From CADAWZ01 sp045114665 (GTDB taxonomy: Bacteria > Vulcanimicrobiota > CADAWZ01), in contig JBGUKW010000189.1 in NCBI GenBank assembly GCA_045114665.1, positions 1 to 13,656 on the forward strand: a stretch of 13,656 bases of DNA, in the 5' to 3' direction. Positions 6,383 to 13,656 of the stretch are shown here, piece after piece. The position numbers were made by a program, and so were the translations under genes. A model generated the notes under the pieces. That model ran no database searches. It saw nothing but the letters and a program-made list of their open reading frames with translations, and had not been told where the DNA came from. The first letter of the stretch is position 1, and every line of letters starts with the position of its first letter.

Positions 6383-6411
6383 TTGCTTTTTATTTTAGAA
6401 TATAGTATAAT
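6383..6411 (+). promoter_or_regulatory. Promoter of the 6453-9557 operon
   Basis: TTGCTT (6383-6388), a 17-nt spacer and TATAAT (6406-6411) lie between the preceding terminator and the ATG at 6453. The -10 box is perfect and the -35 is half-matched. The expected start near 6418 gives a leader of about 35 nt. Confidence 0.65.
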
Positions 6412-6452
6412 ATATGGCAAAAATTTTAAAGATATAAAAGAGTATATAAAAA

Positions 6453-8384
6453 ATGAAGATAGACAAAAAAATAATTTGCATATTTATGATGATAATTATG
6501 TTGCTTGTCTGTACTATGCAAGATGTATATGCAAGAAGGTATAAAGCAACAAAAACACAAACAGCTAAAGATACAAAATCTAAAGATAAAAAAAATACGA
6601 AATCAAATGATAAAAAAGAAGCAAAACAAACAAAATCACATAAAACGACTAAAACAGCAGATGCAAGAGACATAAATTTCAATGAAATAAAATCTCTAAA
6701 AAAGATGTACAAAAATTATATATTGTATGCAGACCATGGCAAAGATATAAACACATATAACATGGCTCAACTTGCTATTCTCCTTGAAAATTGTAGAGAG
6801 AAAGGCATAAAAACAGATATTTCAGAAGATTGTATTTCTTTTGTAGTCGATATGTACAAAGGACAGGGAAGATTTTGTGAATCTGATTCAAATGACGAAG
6901 ATGCAGATTCAATAACATCTGCCTATGCTTTCTTAGCTCTCGCAAAGAAAAGAGCAACTGCAAATGGTGAACTCAAAGAAAAAATCAATAAAATTATAGA
7001 CGACATAATAAAAACAAAGATAATACCTCTAACAAGCAACTACTCAAAAAATGAATACCTTGAAAAAGACGGAGTTAACTCCCCTACTTGGCTTGTAGAA
7101 GGAAGAGGAGACACAAGTTCACTATATATCCTTGCACTTTGTGAAATGTACAAAAAAGACAAAAGTGAAGAGATAAAAAATTATATAAAAATGCTTTCAG
7201 ATGGTGTAAAACAATTTACAACTCTAAAATATGATGAATTTCCATATTGTGCCCACTATGAAAGCGTTGCAAATCCACATATTTTTACACTTTCAGCAAA
7301 TAGACAAACAGAAGCACTTTCAAAAGCTGGCGAACTATTAAAAGACAAAGAACTTACAATATCTGCAAAAAATGAAGCAGATAATTTAATCGTTCATCTT
7401 TTATCATCTTATGGTCCAATCTGTGGAATGGCACCAAGTCCTGTTATTTATCCACAGACATCACAAGGTGCTCAAGTCATAACAGAAAATTTAATAGCAT
7501 TGGCTGAAGCAACAAAAGACAAAAAATATGAAACCCTTGCAGGAATTTCCGCTTCTTGGTTTTATAAAGGTAATACAGCAGGAAAAAATATGTACGATCC
7601 AAAAACAGGAAAATCAAAAGTATTTCTCGCAGGAAATGGCGTTTCCGATGATACAAACCTTGAATCTGCAATAGAAGCACTTTCCACATTGGTTTCAATA
7701 TATAAAACAGAAGGTTGGGATTACAGACTATATAAGGAATTAAAAAAGCCACATAGCTATATAATTTTACAAGCAGAAGAGGGAAAAGCCGTTAGAAAAG
7801 ACTATGAAATCGAAGACATAGGCTATCCAAGTGGCATGATGGGTTCTCTTGTAGCAATCAAGAAAGAAAATTCTTTTTGGCTTCGTTTTTCAATAGAAGA
7901 AGATGATGAATATGCTTTTAATCTTTGTTATCTTAAACAGAGTGGTTTTGGAGTTTCAACATCGATTTTGATGAGAATTGATGGCGACAAAATTTACACA
8001 GTTCCGCTTGCTGGCTCTCAAGAAGATACATTCATGTTTATGCAGGAAGTTCTTGAAAGAAGAATTTTACAAGCTGGATTGCACAGTATGGGAATAAAAT
8101 TTAGTGGTCTTTTACTTGGAAAAGCAGCAAAAATAGATTCAGTAATATTACAGCCACTATCCCAAAGAAGAACTTTTGAAAATGAAGAAGGAGAAAAGCT
8201 AACAATAGTAAAAAGTTTTCACAGAGATAATAAAAATTACGCTTTATCTAATCTTTCCAAAGATAATTATAGTTTAGAAAACTGCACATACACTTCTTCT
8301 GCAGGAATTTCAAATGCAAAAATAAATAATTCTTCAGAAGTATTACTTCCTGCTTATGGATATTTAATTTTTGAAGGAAAATAA
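6453..8384 (+). CDS. Secreted alpha/alpha-toroid protein with C-terminal carbohydrate-binding-like domain
   Basis: A 643-residue exported protein. Residues 1-28 form a signal peptide: MKIDKK, a hydrophobic core (7-20) and a type I cleavage site after VYA at 26-28. Residues 29-70 are a Lys/Thr/Asp-rich linker. Residues 75-430 are mostly helical, with repeated pairs such as MAQLAILLENC, SITSAYAFLALAKK, DTSSLYILALCEMYKK, ANRQTEALSKAGELL and TNLESAIEALSTLVSIYK. This is the rhythm of an (alpha/alpha) barrel as in several glycan-processing families. A WLVEGRGDTSS stretch (213-223) and conserved-looking acids could be catalytic, but I cannot place it in a family. Residues 435-570 look like a CBM6/35-type beta-sandwich (FWLRFSIEEDDEYAFNL, then RIDGDKIYTVPL, ILQAGLHSMGIKFSG, IDSVILQPL). 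A surface polysaccharide substrate is inferred. First gene of a three-gene operon. Confidence 0.72.
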   Translation: MKIDKKIICIFMMIIMLLVCTMQDVYARRYKATKTQTAKDTKSKDKKNTKSNDKKEAKQTKSHKTTKTADARDINFNEIKSLKKMYKNYILYADHGKDINTYNMAQLAILLENCREKGIKTDISEDCISFVVDMYKGQGRFCESDSNDEDADSITSAYAFLALAKKRATANGELKEKINKIIDDIIKTKIIPLTSNYSKNEYLEKDGVNSPTWLVEGRGDTSSLYILALCEMYKKDKSEEIKNYIKMLSDGVKQFTTLKYDEFPYCAHYESVANPHIFTLSANRQTEALSKAGELLKDKELTISAKNEADNLIVHLLSSYGPICGMAPSPVIYPQTSQGAQVITENLIALAEATKDKKYETLAGISASWFYKGNTAGKNMYDPKTGKSKVFLAGNGVSDDTNLESAIEALSTLVSIYKTEGWDYRLYKELKKPHSYIILQAEEGKAVRKDYEIEDIGYPSGMMGSLVAIKKENSFWLRFSIEEDDEYAFNLCYLKQSGFGVSTSILMRIDGDKIYTVPLAGSQEDTFMFMQEVLERRILQAGLHSMGIKFSGLLLGKAAKIDSVILQPLSQRRTFENEEGEKLTIVKSFHRDNKNYALSNLSKDNYSLENCTYTSSAGISNAKINNSSEVLLPAYGYLIFEGK

Positions 8385-8385
8385 C

Positions 8386-9192
8386 ATGGCACAGTATCAG
8401 TATAAAGAAAATAAAGTTGCAAATATATTGAATATCATTGGATGTATTATTCCAATAATAATTTGGTTTTATATCTCATTTACAGTAAAAGATTTTACAA
8501 ATTTTCAAAATGGAATTGGTATTCCAAAACAATTTGTAACACCATTTCAAATTGTTTTAGTTATATTGCTGTTATTTATTCCAATGTCTCATCTAAGCCG
8601 AAGATTTAGGCAGAATAGTCTAAAAGTTACAACATCAAGAAAGGGACTTACCGTATCTGATTCAACAAAAGAACTAAAATTTTCTTGGCATGAATTGACT
8701 AATTCCACAATAATATATGGATATTTTCCATATGCACAACAAAGCAAAGATATTATGCCAAGAAAGTTAATATTGAGAAAACCTCAAACACAAGAACAAC
8801 TACCTAATATAACGGAAATAGACAACAATCCTTATGGAATGTCTTTTCCTAATATGCAGGAACTTGTAGATGAAATAAGAACAAATGAGCCAAAGATAAA
8901 ACAGGAAATTATAGGGGTAGAAAATTATTGTCCACACTGTAAAACAAAGATTACAAACAATTTATGTAAACAATGTAAAGGCAATATAAAAATGGTCCCA
9001 AGATGGCAAAAACTGTTTTATACAACAAAATTTTCTGCAATTCTTTTGACAACATTGTTATTTTTAACAGGCAATAAATTGTTATGTATTTTGGGCATAG
9101 TTCTTGCTATCCCATTTGTTTTTCTGCTTACTTTTATAGCATACAGAAAAGATCAAGTTATGAATCAAGAAAATAAAAATAATAATAAATAA
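8386..9192 (+). CDS. Membrane protein with a central PH-like domain and zinc ribbon
   Basis: A 268-residue protein. Two hydrophobic segments (about 13-33 and 53-70) are followed by a soluble segment (75-170) with strands (LKVTTSRKGLTVSD, LKFSWHELTNSTIIYGY, KLILRK) and a helix (156-172), like a small bacterial PH domain. A zinc-ribbon-type CPHC...CKQC set follows (C182, C185, C194, C197). Two more hydrophobic segments end the protein (214-229, 232-252), followed by an Asn/Lys tail. The ATG at 8386 is chosen over the in-frame TTG at 8371 because AAGGA (8374-8378) fits it as a ribosome binding site. It begins one base after the preceding stop, so coupling is likely. Function is unknown; a membrane-anchored adaptor or sensor is the simplest reading. 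Confidence 0.75.
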   Translation: MAQYQYKENKVANILNIIGCIIPIIIWFYISFTVKDFTNFQNGIGIPKQFVTPFQIVLVILLLFIPMSHLSRRFRQNSLKVTTSRKGLTVSDSTKELKFSWHELTNSTIIYGYFPYAQQSKDIMPRKLILRKPQTQEQLPNITEIDNNPYGMSFPNMQELVDEIRTNEPKIKQEIIGVENYCPHCKTKITNNLCKQCKGNIKMVPRWQKLFYTTKFSAILLTTLLFLTGNKLLCILGIVLAIPFVFLLTFIAYRKDQVMNQENKNNNK

Positions 9193-9206
9193 AGGAGCTT
9201 ACAAAA

Positions 9207-9557
9207 ATGAAGGTACTAAAAGATTTGAAGGAAACAAGACCTGGTCTTACAATTGTAGAACTGACTGGAGATATTGATTATGTCTCTTACTCTGAACTAA
9301 AAAAACTGTTTTCCAAATTGATATCATCTGGTCATAAAAACATCATAATAGATTTTACAGACACAAAACATATTGACAGTAGCGGAATCGGTGCTGTAAC
9401 ATCTGCAAACATAAAAGTAAATTCATTGAATGGAAAGCTATATCTTGTAAGCTCCAAAACTGAAATAAACAAGATATTTGACATAACGGGATTGAGTAAA
9501 GTTATGAAAATATATCCAAATGTACAAATGGTACTTGATGAAATAGAAGCGAACTAA
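9207..9557 (+). CDS. STAS-domain anti-anti-sigma factor (SpoIIAA/RsbV-like)
   Basis: A 116-residue single STAS domain. Proteins of this family bind an anti-sigma kinase (RsbW/SpoIIAB type) when unphosphorylated and so release its sigma factor. The key loop is HIDSSGIGAV, with D57 and S58 at the position of the phosphorylated Ser58 of SpoIIAA. The beginning (TIVELTGDIDYVSYSELKKLF) and the end (IFDITGLSKVMKIYPNVQMVLDEIE) match the family strand-helix order. AAGGAG at 9192-9197 lies 9 nt upstream. It follows the zinc-ribbon membrane protein by 14 nt and closes the operon before a strong terminator. The partner kinase, phosphatase and sigma factor are not in the window. A role in partner-switching control of surface or stress functions is inferred. 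Confidence 0.93.
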   Translation: MKVLKDLKETRPGLTIVELTGDIDYVSYSELKKLFSKLISSGHKNIIIDFTDTKHIDSSGIGAVTSANIKVNSLNGKLYLVSSKTEINKIFDITGLSKVMKIYPNVQMVLDEIEAN

Positions 9558-9564
9558 GTGAACC

Positions 9565-9607
9565 AAAAAATCGTGTTAAGAAAAATTTCTCAACACGATT
9601 TTTTTTA
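9565..9607. terminator. Bidirectional intrinsic terminator
   Basis: The left arm (A6 then TCGTGTT, 9565-9577) pairs with the right arm (AACACGA then T-tract, 9592-9606). An inner AGAAA/TTTCT pair sits beyond a single A-C mismatch. T-tracts follow the stem on both strands. It ends the STAS operon from the left and the ATPase-TOPRIM transcript from the right. Confidence 0.92.
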
Positions 9608-9649
9608 TGTTTTTTTAAATAAACTCTTTATGCCAGTTTTTAATTTTCT

Positions 9650-9781
9650 TTAAAGAAATTTGCAATTCAATTCATCAAATAAAGGTTTTAATTTTTCTTT
9701 AACTTCTTCGTTTTGTATTATTCTTTTGTAAAATTCTACTTCAGTTTGTCCCTCAACAAATAAAACAATACATTTATTCAT
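9650..9781 (-). pseudogene. Remnant of a TOPRIM-type (DUF4276/OLD-nuclease-like) partner gene
   Basis: A 43-codon frame starts 4 nt after the ATPase stop. Its beginning, MNKCIVLFVEGQTEVEFYKR, is the classic first strand and catalytic-Glu motif of small TOPRIM proteins encoded after AAA ATPases, which are normally around 200 residues. Only 43 residues remain, and the DxD half of the TOPRIM active site is absent, so the product cannot be a working nuclease of this type. The tail (VKEKLKPLFDELNCKF) resembles what I recall as the C-terminal end of such proteins, so a large in-frame internal deletion is possible; this is inference. After the stop another 14 codons stay open before TAA. The remnant sits just before a terminator, consistent with it having been the last gene of the operon. 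Confidence 0.65.
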
Positions 9782-9785
9782 TTGA

Positions 9786-11045
9786 TTAACGCTCCAAGTA
9801 TTCATCAATATTTGAAGAGTTATCACTAATAAGAGAAAATAGATAATCCCCCATCCCCATATCTAAATCTTCTGCATCTTTCAATAATTTTTTTCTACCT
9901 GTTTTTTTGAAAGAAAAAAATTCTGCTACTCCTTCTTTTTTATTTAAACCTACATAAATCCATTTAGGGTCTATAAAGTTAATAATATAAGGAGAATGAC
10001 TTGTTATAATAAGTTTACATTGATCTAAAAGTTGTAAAATTATTTGAATATATGCTTTAAATAATTTTGGATGCATTGAATTTTCTGGTTCTTCTATTGC
10101 TATTAGCGAAATGTTACCTATGGAAGCAATTATAATTTTTGTTAGGATTGTAAAAATTCTTATTGCTCCATCAGACATTGAAGAAAAATTTACATAATCT
10201 ATCAAATTTTTATCTTTAACTGTCAAGAAATATGCTTTAGGAGAAATAATATTTTTATTTTGTATATCATTGATATCTGTTGCATTTAAAGAAAATTCTA
10301 TAACTTGTAAATCCTCAATATTTGGGAATAACTCTTTATATGTATTTATCAACAATTCATATTTATTGGGGTATCTATTTCTTAATTCAAATATAATACT
10401 TGGCAGACTTTCAACAGAAATTTCATTTTGAGTTTTGTTAATAACAATTTCTTGAACATAAAGACTATTTTTGGCATCTAAAGTTTTTTCTGTGTGAAAA
10501 GTCAAAGAATTTATTCCTTTTATAACTTCTAAATAATATATATTATCATAAGCCTGTAATTTATTAATAACAAGCTCATTAGATTCTATTTTAATTTTCG
10601 TAGAACATTTGCCTGTTTTAGAACTTTTATATTTTGCTTCTTCTTCAGTTCTATTTATTAGTTGAGTAAATTTATTACCTTTTTTATCTGTTTTAATTTT
10701 TAAGGATTCGTATATTATTTTAGGATTAGGTAATGCCCAGTTAAATTTAAATTCATAATAAACATAATAATTTTGAGAATTTAAATTCATTAATAATTCA
10801 ATAGCAAAAGTAAAACTTTTATTATCAATAGCTTTATTAAGAGGAATAAACTTTGTACTTGACATTAATTTTACTTTGTCAATAGGTCTTCTTTGAATAA
10901 AAGATATTGCAAATTCTAAAGCAGATAATACATTTGATTTACCAAAATTATTTAAGGCAACTAAAGCAGTTAATTTATCAAAATTTATATTAATATTTGA
11001 TAAATTTTTGAATCCATCTATAAATATTTTTTGTACTTCCATCAT
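9786..11045 (-). CDS. OLD/RecF-like AAA family ATPase
   Basis: A 419-residue ABC/SMC-type ATPase of the AAA_15/AAA_21 group. It starts with the usual VQKIFIDGFKNLSNININFDKL, followed by a variant Walker A, VALNNFGKSNVL (N32-N33-F34-G35-K36-S37), with Ala at the normal first Gly. The signature-like SSMSDGAIRIF (288-297), Walker B LIAIEEPENSMHP (E318-E319) and H-loop LIITSHSPY (H350) are all present. A variable, probably coiled or beta-rich insert lies between about 85 and 270. No TOPRIM domain is fused, and the separate TOPRIM gene downstream is only a remnant. Such ATPases power anti-phage systems of the OLD, PARIS and AbiL-like type. GAGGAA (11051-11056) is the ribosome binding site; either of two consecutive ATGs (11045, 11042) could start. 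Local GC is about 23% by hand count. Confidence 0.88.
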   Translation of the reverse strand: MMEVQKIFIDGFKNLSNININFDKLTALVALNNFGKSNVLSALEFAISFIQRRPIDKVKLMSSTKFIPLNKAIDNKSFTFAIELLMNLNSQNYYVYYEFKFNWALPNPKIIYESLKIKTDKKGNKFTQLINRTEEEAKYKSSKTGKCSTKIKIESNELVINKLQAYDNIYYLEVIKGINSLTFHTEKTLDAKNSLYVQEIVINKTQNEISVESLPSIIFELRNRYPNKYELLINTYKELFPNIEDLQVIEFSLNATDINDIQNKNIISPKAYFLTVKDKNLIDYVNFSSMSDGAIRIFTILTKIIIASIGNISLIAIEEPENSMHPKLFKAYIQIILQLLDQCKLIITSHSPYIINFIDPKWIYVGLNKKEGVAEFFSFKKTGRKKLLKDAEDLDMGMGDYLFSLISDNSSNIDEYLER

Positions 11046-11139
11046 TATTTTTCCTCATTTTATTTTATAATTATATTCTAAAGGTAAAATATTTTTCCTT
11101 TTCATTCAAAAAAAACAATAAAATTACAGTATTTTTAAA

Positions 11140-11169
11140 ATAAAAAGGAAAAATAAATTTCCTTTTTAT
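11140..11169. repeat. Perfect 12-bp inverted repeat upstream of the ATPase gene
   Basis: ATAAAAAGGAAA (11140-11151) and TTTCCTTTTTAT (11158-11169) are exact reverse complements with a 6-nt loop. It lies about 95-125 nt upstream of the ATPase start. It could be an operator or a second weak terminator for the radical SAM transcript. Confidence 0.55.
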
Positions 11170-11218
11170 AAGTTTTAGTAGATTTAAAGTTGCATTATAA
11201 TAATTTCAATACACGCAT

Positions 11219-11269
11219 AAAAAAAGGGACTGTGAAAAAATATTAACTTTTTTCACAGCCACTTTTTTT
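11219..11269 (-). terminator. Intrinsic terminator of the radical SAM operon
   Basis: Arms 11219-11240 and 11248-11269 pair with two mismatches around a 7-nt loop (CTGTGAAAAAA / TTTTTTCACAG plus outer A7/T7). On the minus strand the stem is followed by a seven-T tract. It lies about 115 nt past the radical SAM stop, separating that transcript from the ATPase gene. Confidence 0.85.
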
Positions 11270-11383
11270 GTTTTATATAATATATTTTTTCGTTATGTGG
11301 AAAATAAAGGAAAAATAAATATTTTCTATAAAAGCCATTGCAAATTTTTATTTTATCAGCAAAGGTTATAAAAATTTTAATTA

Positions 11384-13276
11384 TTATTTATTTTTCATTT
11401 TTTTTATATCTTTTTCAACTTCATCTTTATTTATTGTATAATAATCAAAAAATTTTATAAGATTTGGATTATCTATTCTTTTATCTATTTCGAGAAAATT
11501 ATTTGATTCTATTATTGGATTTACAATAGATTTTTCATCTTCTGTTAAATTGGAATAATCTCTCCACCAATTATATACATTATTTTCAAGCTCAATATTT
11601 TCAAAATATTGCCTATATATAATCATTACTTCAGGCATATATAAAATTTTTCGAAATTCATCAATATCTTTTCCAAATGCTTTTTCAAAAAAACTAAGCC
11701 CTCTTCCTATTTTTCCTTTTGTTGAATTTAGAACAGCCTGTATTGCTCTTATAAATTTTCTATTCCAATATATCCCAATATAATCTCTATTTTTACAATA
11801 ATCAATAATATCTATTGGGTGGTACTTCATAGGAAAAGAATAAATATCAAGATTTTTATCTCTATGTTTTTCACATAGTTTTACATTTAAATCAAGTCTA
11901 TAATATAATTCTTCAGGTTTATCGTCAAAATTGTATAATAAATAATTAGAAAGATGATTATGACCTGCTTCAAGAGCTGTTTCAACAGCTTTAATATAAG
12001 TTTCTTTCAAATTCCAATGATCAAAAGCAATGCGAACAGGTTTTATTGACAATTCTGCCAATTTTTCCATATTTTCTTTTTTTATTAATCTTGAATCTAT
12101 ACCTTGATTAAAATCGACATATCTTTTATGTTCTTTGGCTAATCTACCATAAAATTTTTCAAAAAAAGGAGCTATATCATCTTTAGTTTTTAGGATATTT
12201 TCTTTGGTAGCAGTATAATCATATAATAAATAGTTATCTTCTAAAATCTTTTTTGAATCTGCTATATCAATATTTTTAGAATCCAATAACTTATTAAATT
12301 CTTTTACACACAATTTTATATAAGCTCGATCATTATATCCCTTTTCCAAATTAGTAACAGCAATCTCATAAAAATTTTGTGTTAGTAAAGTTGCACCTTT
12401 ATAAAACCCTGCTTTCTTTATATCATTAACTATTTCATAAAAACAAGGAGAAGCCAATACATTATTATCAAGTAATTTTAAATCTCTTTTAGCTCCATAT
12501 TTTTCTTCTGATTCCTTAATTCGTTCTGCAATAGGCAAAAAAGATTTATAATTAGGTTCTAATTTTGGAACAACACAAAATTTACACCTATTGACACAGC
12601 CTCTTGTTGTATAAGCATAATAAGAATCTGAATCAGGATATTTATAGTCTATCTCTTCCAAAATAGAATAATCAAGAGGTAAAGTATCTACAATTATATC
12701 ATTACCTTTATCAAGAATTCCTACTTTATCAATAGCTCCTACTATTGGCTTTATACCAGTATCTTTTTCTAAATCACTTGACAAAATAGAAGCTAAAATA
12801 CCTCCAACTTTTACTCCTTCTTCTGTTTTACACAATTTTTTAGCAAAATTTATAGTATCAACAGTTATATCATAGTAAAAAGTAAAAAGAGTAGTTATAC
12901 AAACAACATCATAAATTCTATTATCTTCTTCAAAATATAATTCGTTTTTATAATAATTCCTATAAGACTTGAATAATTCTCTTATTATTGGATTTTCTGA
13001 ATATTTTGGTATATCTTTTAAAGAATAAAGATGTCCTTTTTTTAGAAATTCTATTATATTTGGCTTATATGATTCCCAAAATATATCTTTTTCATTGAAA
13101 TATAATTTTTTCTTTAACTCTTCGTAAATATCATCTAAAACTAAATCTTTAAGATCGCCTTTAAAAAATTTTACATTATCCCCTACCATTTTATAATAAG
13201 TTGACAATTTCATTAAAGGCATAGGAGGATATTTATTTTTATAATTCGGTTCAATTAAAAGTACATTTCTACCCAT
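11384..13276 (-). CDS. B12-binding-like radical SAM protein, unknown substrate
   Basis: A 630-residue protein. The N-terminus (NVLLIEPNYKNKYPPMPLMK) and a following alpha/beta region up to about residue 200 resemble the B12-binding-type Rossmann domain that precedes many radical SAM barrels, but the DxHxxG cobalamin ligand motif is not seen. The radical SAM cluster motif is TTRGCVNRCKFC (C227, C231, C234), so a [4Fe-4S] cluster and SAM cleavage are expected. A roughly 70-residue helical insert (312-382) precedes the conserved-looking DFNQGIDSRL, RIAFDH, NYLLYNF and DIYSFPMKYHP motifs. The C-terminal 130 residues are helical. I have an impression of this group from scattered bacterial and phage-like contexts, but its reaction is unknown to me. 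The ATG at 13276 is preferred over TTG at 13285. No ribosome binding site is visible, and the upstream stop is 9 nt away, so coupling is likely. Confidence 0.85.
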   Translation of the reverse strand: MGRNVLLIEPNYKNKYPPMPLMKLSTYYKMVGDNVKFFKGDLKDLVLDDIYEELKKKLYFNEKDIFWESYKPNIIEFLKKGHLYSLKDIPKYSENPIIRELFKSYRNYYKNELYFEEDNRIYDVVCITTLFTFYYDITVDTINFAKKLCKTEEGVKVGGILASILSSDLEKDTGIKPIVGAIDKVGILDKGNDIIVDTLPLDYSILEEIDYKYPDSDSYYAYTTRGCVNRCKFCVVPKLEPNYKSFLPIAERIKESEEKYGAKRDLKLLDNNVLASPCFYEIVNDIKKAGFYKGATLLTQNFYEIAVTNLEKGYNDRAYIKLCVKEFNKLLDSKNIDIADSKKILEDNYLLYDYTATKENILKTKDDIAPFFEKFYGRLAKEHKRYVDFNQGIDSRLIKKENMEKLAELSIKPVRIAFDHWNLKETYIKAVETALEAGHNHLSNYLLYNFDDKPEELYYRLDLNVKLCEKHRDKNLDIYSFPMKYHPIDIIDYCKNRDYIGIYWNRKFIRAIQAVLNSTKGKIGRGLSFFEKAFGKDIDEFRKILYMPEVMIIYRQYFENIELENNVYNWWRDYSNLTEDEKSIVNPIIESNNFLEIDKRIDNPNLIKFFDYYTINKDEVEKDIKKMKNK

Positions 13277-13285
13277 TTTTAACAA

Positions 13286-13656
13286 TTATTTATTTTCTAA
13301 TTCCTCTTGAATTTTTCTTATAATAGATAGAGCTAAAGATTTATCCAGCATATTGTTTATTATCTCATAAACATTAGTCAAAAGATTTTTTTCTTTTTGA
13401 GATAACTTTTTCAATTTATCAACCATCAAATTTGAAGAATTCATATTTAAAGGAATAATTTCTTGTTTTTCTTTTTCTTGTTCATAAGAATATTGTTTTT
13501 CAAGTGCATTATATACTTTATTCAACTTGTCATCAGCTTTAGCCTTACAATTTTTCAATATCTTTTCAGATTTTATAGCCTCTTCTTTTGCTTTTTCTCT
13601 TTCATTTTCTAATTTCTTTTTCTCATCTGCACTTATAAAACCACTTTTTTTCTTTT
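13286..13656 (-). CDS. Lysine-rich coiled-coil protein, 5' end outside the window
   Basis: The frame has no stop up to the right window edge, so at least 122 residues are visible and the start lies beyond 13656. A start at TTG 13558 is improbable, since 32 in-frame codons before it continue the same charged helix. The visible protein begins KKK-SGFISADEKKKLE and is dominated by Lys and Glu heptad-like stretches. It ends with a globular-looking helix pair (LLTNVYEIINNMLDKSLALSIIRKIQEELENK in part). 'GFISADEKKKLE' recalls a short motif seen in phage tail proteins, but this is too short to build on. It precedes the radical SAM gene by 9 nt, so the two probably form one transcript. I do not recognise the family. 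Confidence 0.7.
   Translation of the reverse strand, partial: KKKSGFISADEKKKLENEREKAKEEAIKSEKILKNCKAKADDKLNKVYNALEKQYSYEQEKEKQEIIPLNMNSSNLMVDKLKKLSQKEKNLLTNVYEIINNMLDKSLALSIIRKIQEELENK

Larger units (their letters stand above)
11046..11383. other. Intergenic region between radical SAM and ATPase genes
   Basis: These 338 nt hold no gene that I can support. They are almost entirely A and T, and include a perfect 12-bp inverted repeat (11140-11151 with 11158-11169), a strong hairpin terminator (11219-11269) and a 15-nt direct repeat, AAAGGAAAAATAAAT, occurring near 11144-11158 and 11306-11320. A TATAAT on the minus strand (11075-11070) could be the -10 of the ATPase promoter, but no matching -35 is visible. 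Confidence 0.55.

Noticed and set aside
11046..11383. Possible small gene or non-coding RNA between the ATPase and radical SAM genes
   Set aside because: The only open frames are about 20 codons of A/T-rich residues, and the clear structures are a terminator and a short palindrome.
1..13656. CRISPR array, tRNA, rRNA, insertion sequence or attachment site
   Set aside because: I read through for regularly spaced repeats, cloverleaf-like GC-rich segments, transposase motifs and flanking direct repeats and found none.

Overview
This is an AT-rich bacterial window. Hand counts give about 31% GC in acsE and about 19-23% GC in several other genes. TGA is used as a normal stop (HxlR gene, aroA), so the standard bacterial code applies. 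Shine-Dalgarno sites of the GGAGG/AAGGAG type precede many genes, and one promoter matches the sigma-70 consensus perfectly. A methyltetrahydrofolate:corrinoid methyltransferase very like acetogen AcsE points to an anaerobe with at least part of the Wood-Ljungdahl machinery. I cannot assign a genus. No tRNA, rRNA, CRISPR array, transposase or phage structural gene is recognisable.

Layout, left to right. (1) 1-1482, plus strand: the 3' end of an unrecognised gene, then a C39-like papain-fold protein without a signal peptide. (2) 1483-1758: non-coding, with a perfect 17-bp inverted repeat. (3) 1759-3364: an acsE-prsW pair 13 nt apart, ending at an exceptionally long perfect-stem bidirectional terminator. 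(4) 3454-5560: an NTF2/SnoaL-like gene on the minus strand, divergent from an HxlR-type regulator whose stop codon overlaps the start of aroA. The divergent promoters share one palindromic -10 box. (5) 5690-6340: a very low-GC two-TM protein of unknown function with its own terminator. (6) 6383-9606: a promoter, then an operon of a secreted alpha/alpha-toroid plus carbohydrate-binding-like protein, a membrane protein with a zinc ribbon, and a STAS anti-anti-sigma factor, closed by a terminator.

(7) 9650-13656, minus strand, about 21-23% GC: this looks like accessory, transferred DNA. From its 5' side it holds a lysine-rich coiled-coil protein (cut by the window edge), a large B12-binding-like radical SAM protein, a terminator, an OLD/RecF-like AAA ATPase, and a 43-codon remnant of a TOPRIM-type partner. 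ATPase-TOPRIM pairs are a known anti-phage architecture, so this is most plausibly a decayed or reduced defence locus. The radical SAM/coiled-coil pair beside it is the part least explained by known systems.

How the genes may work together: aroA supplies the shikimate pathway and is tied to a putative redox- or ligand-sensing HxlR regulator. acsE and prsW share a transcript without an obvious functional link. The STAS operon looks like a cell-surface or stress-signalling unit, but that is inference.
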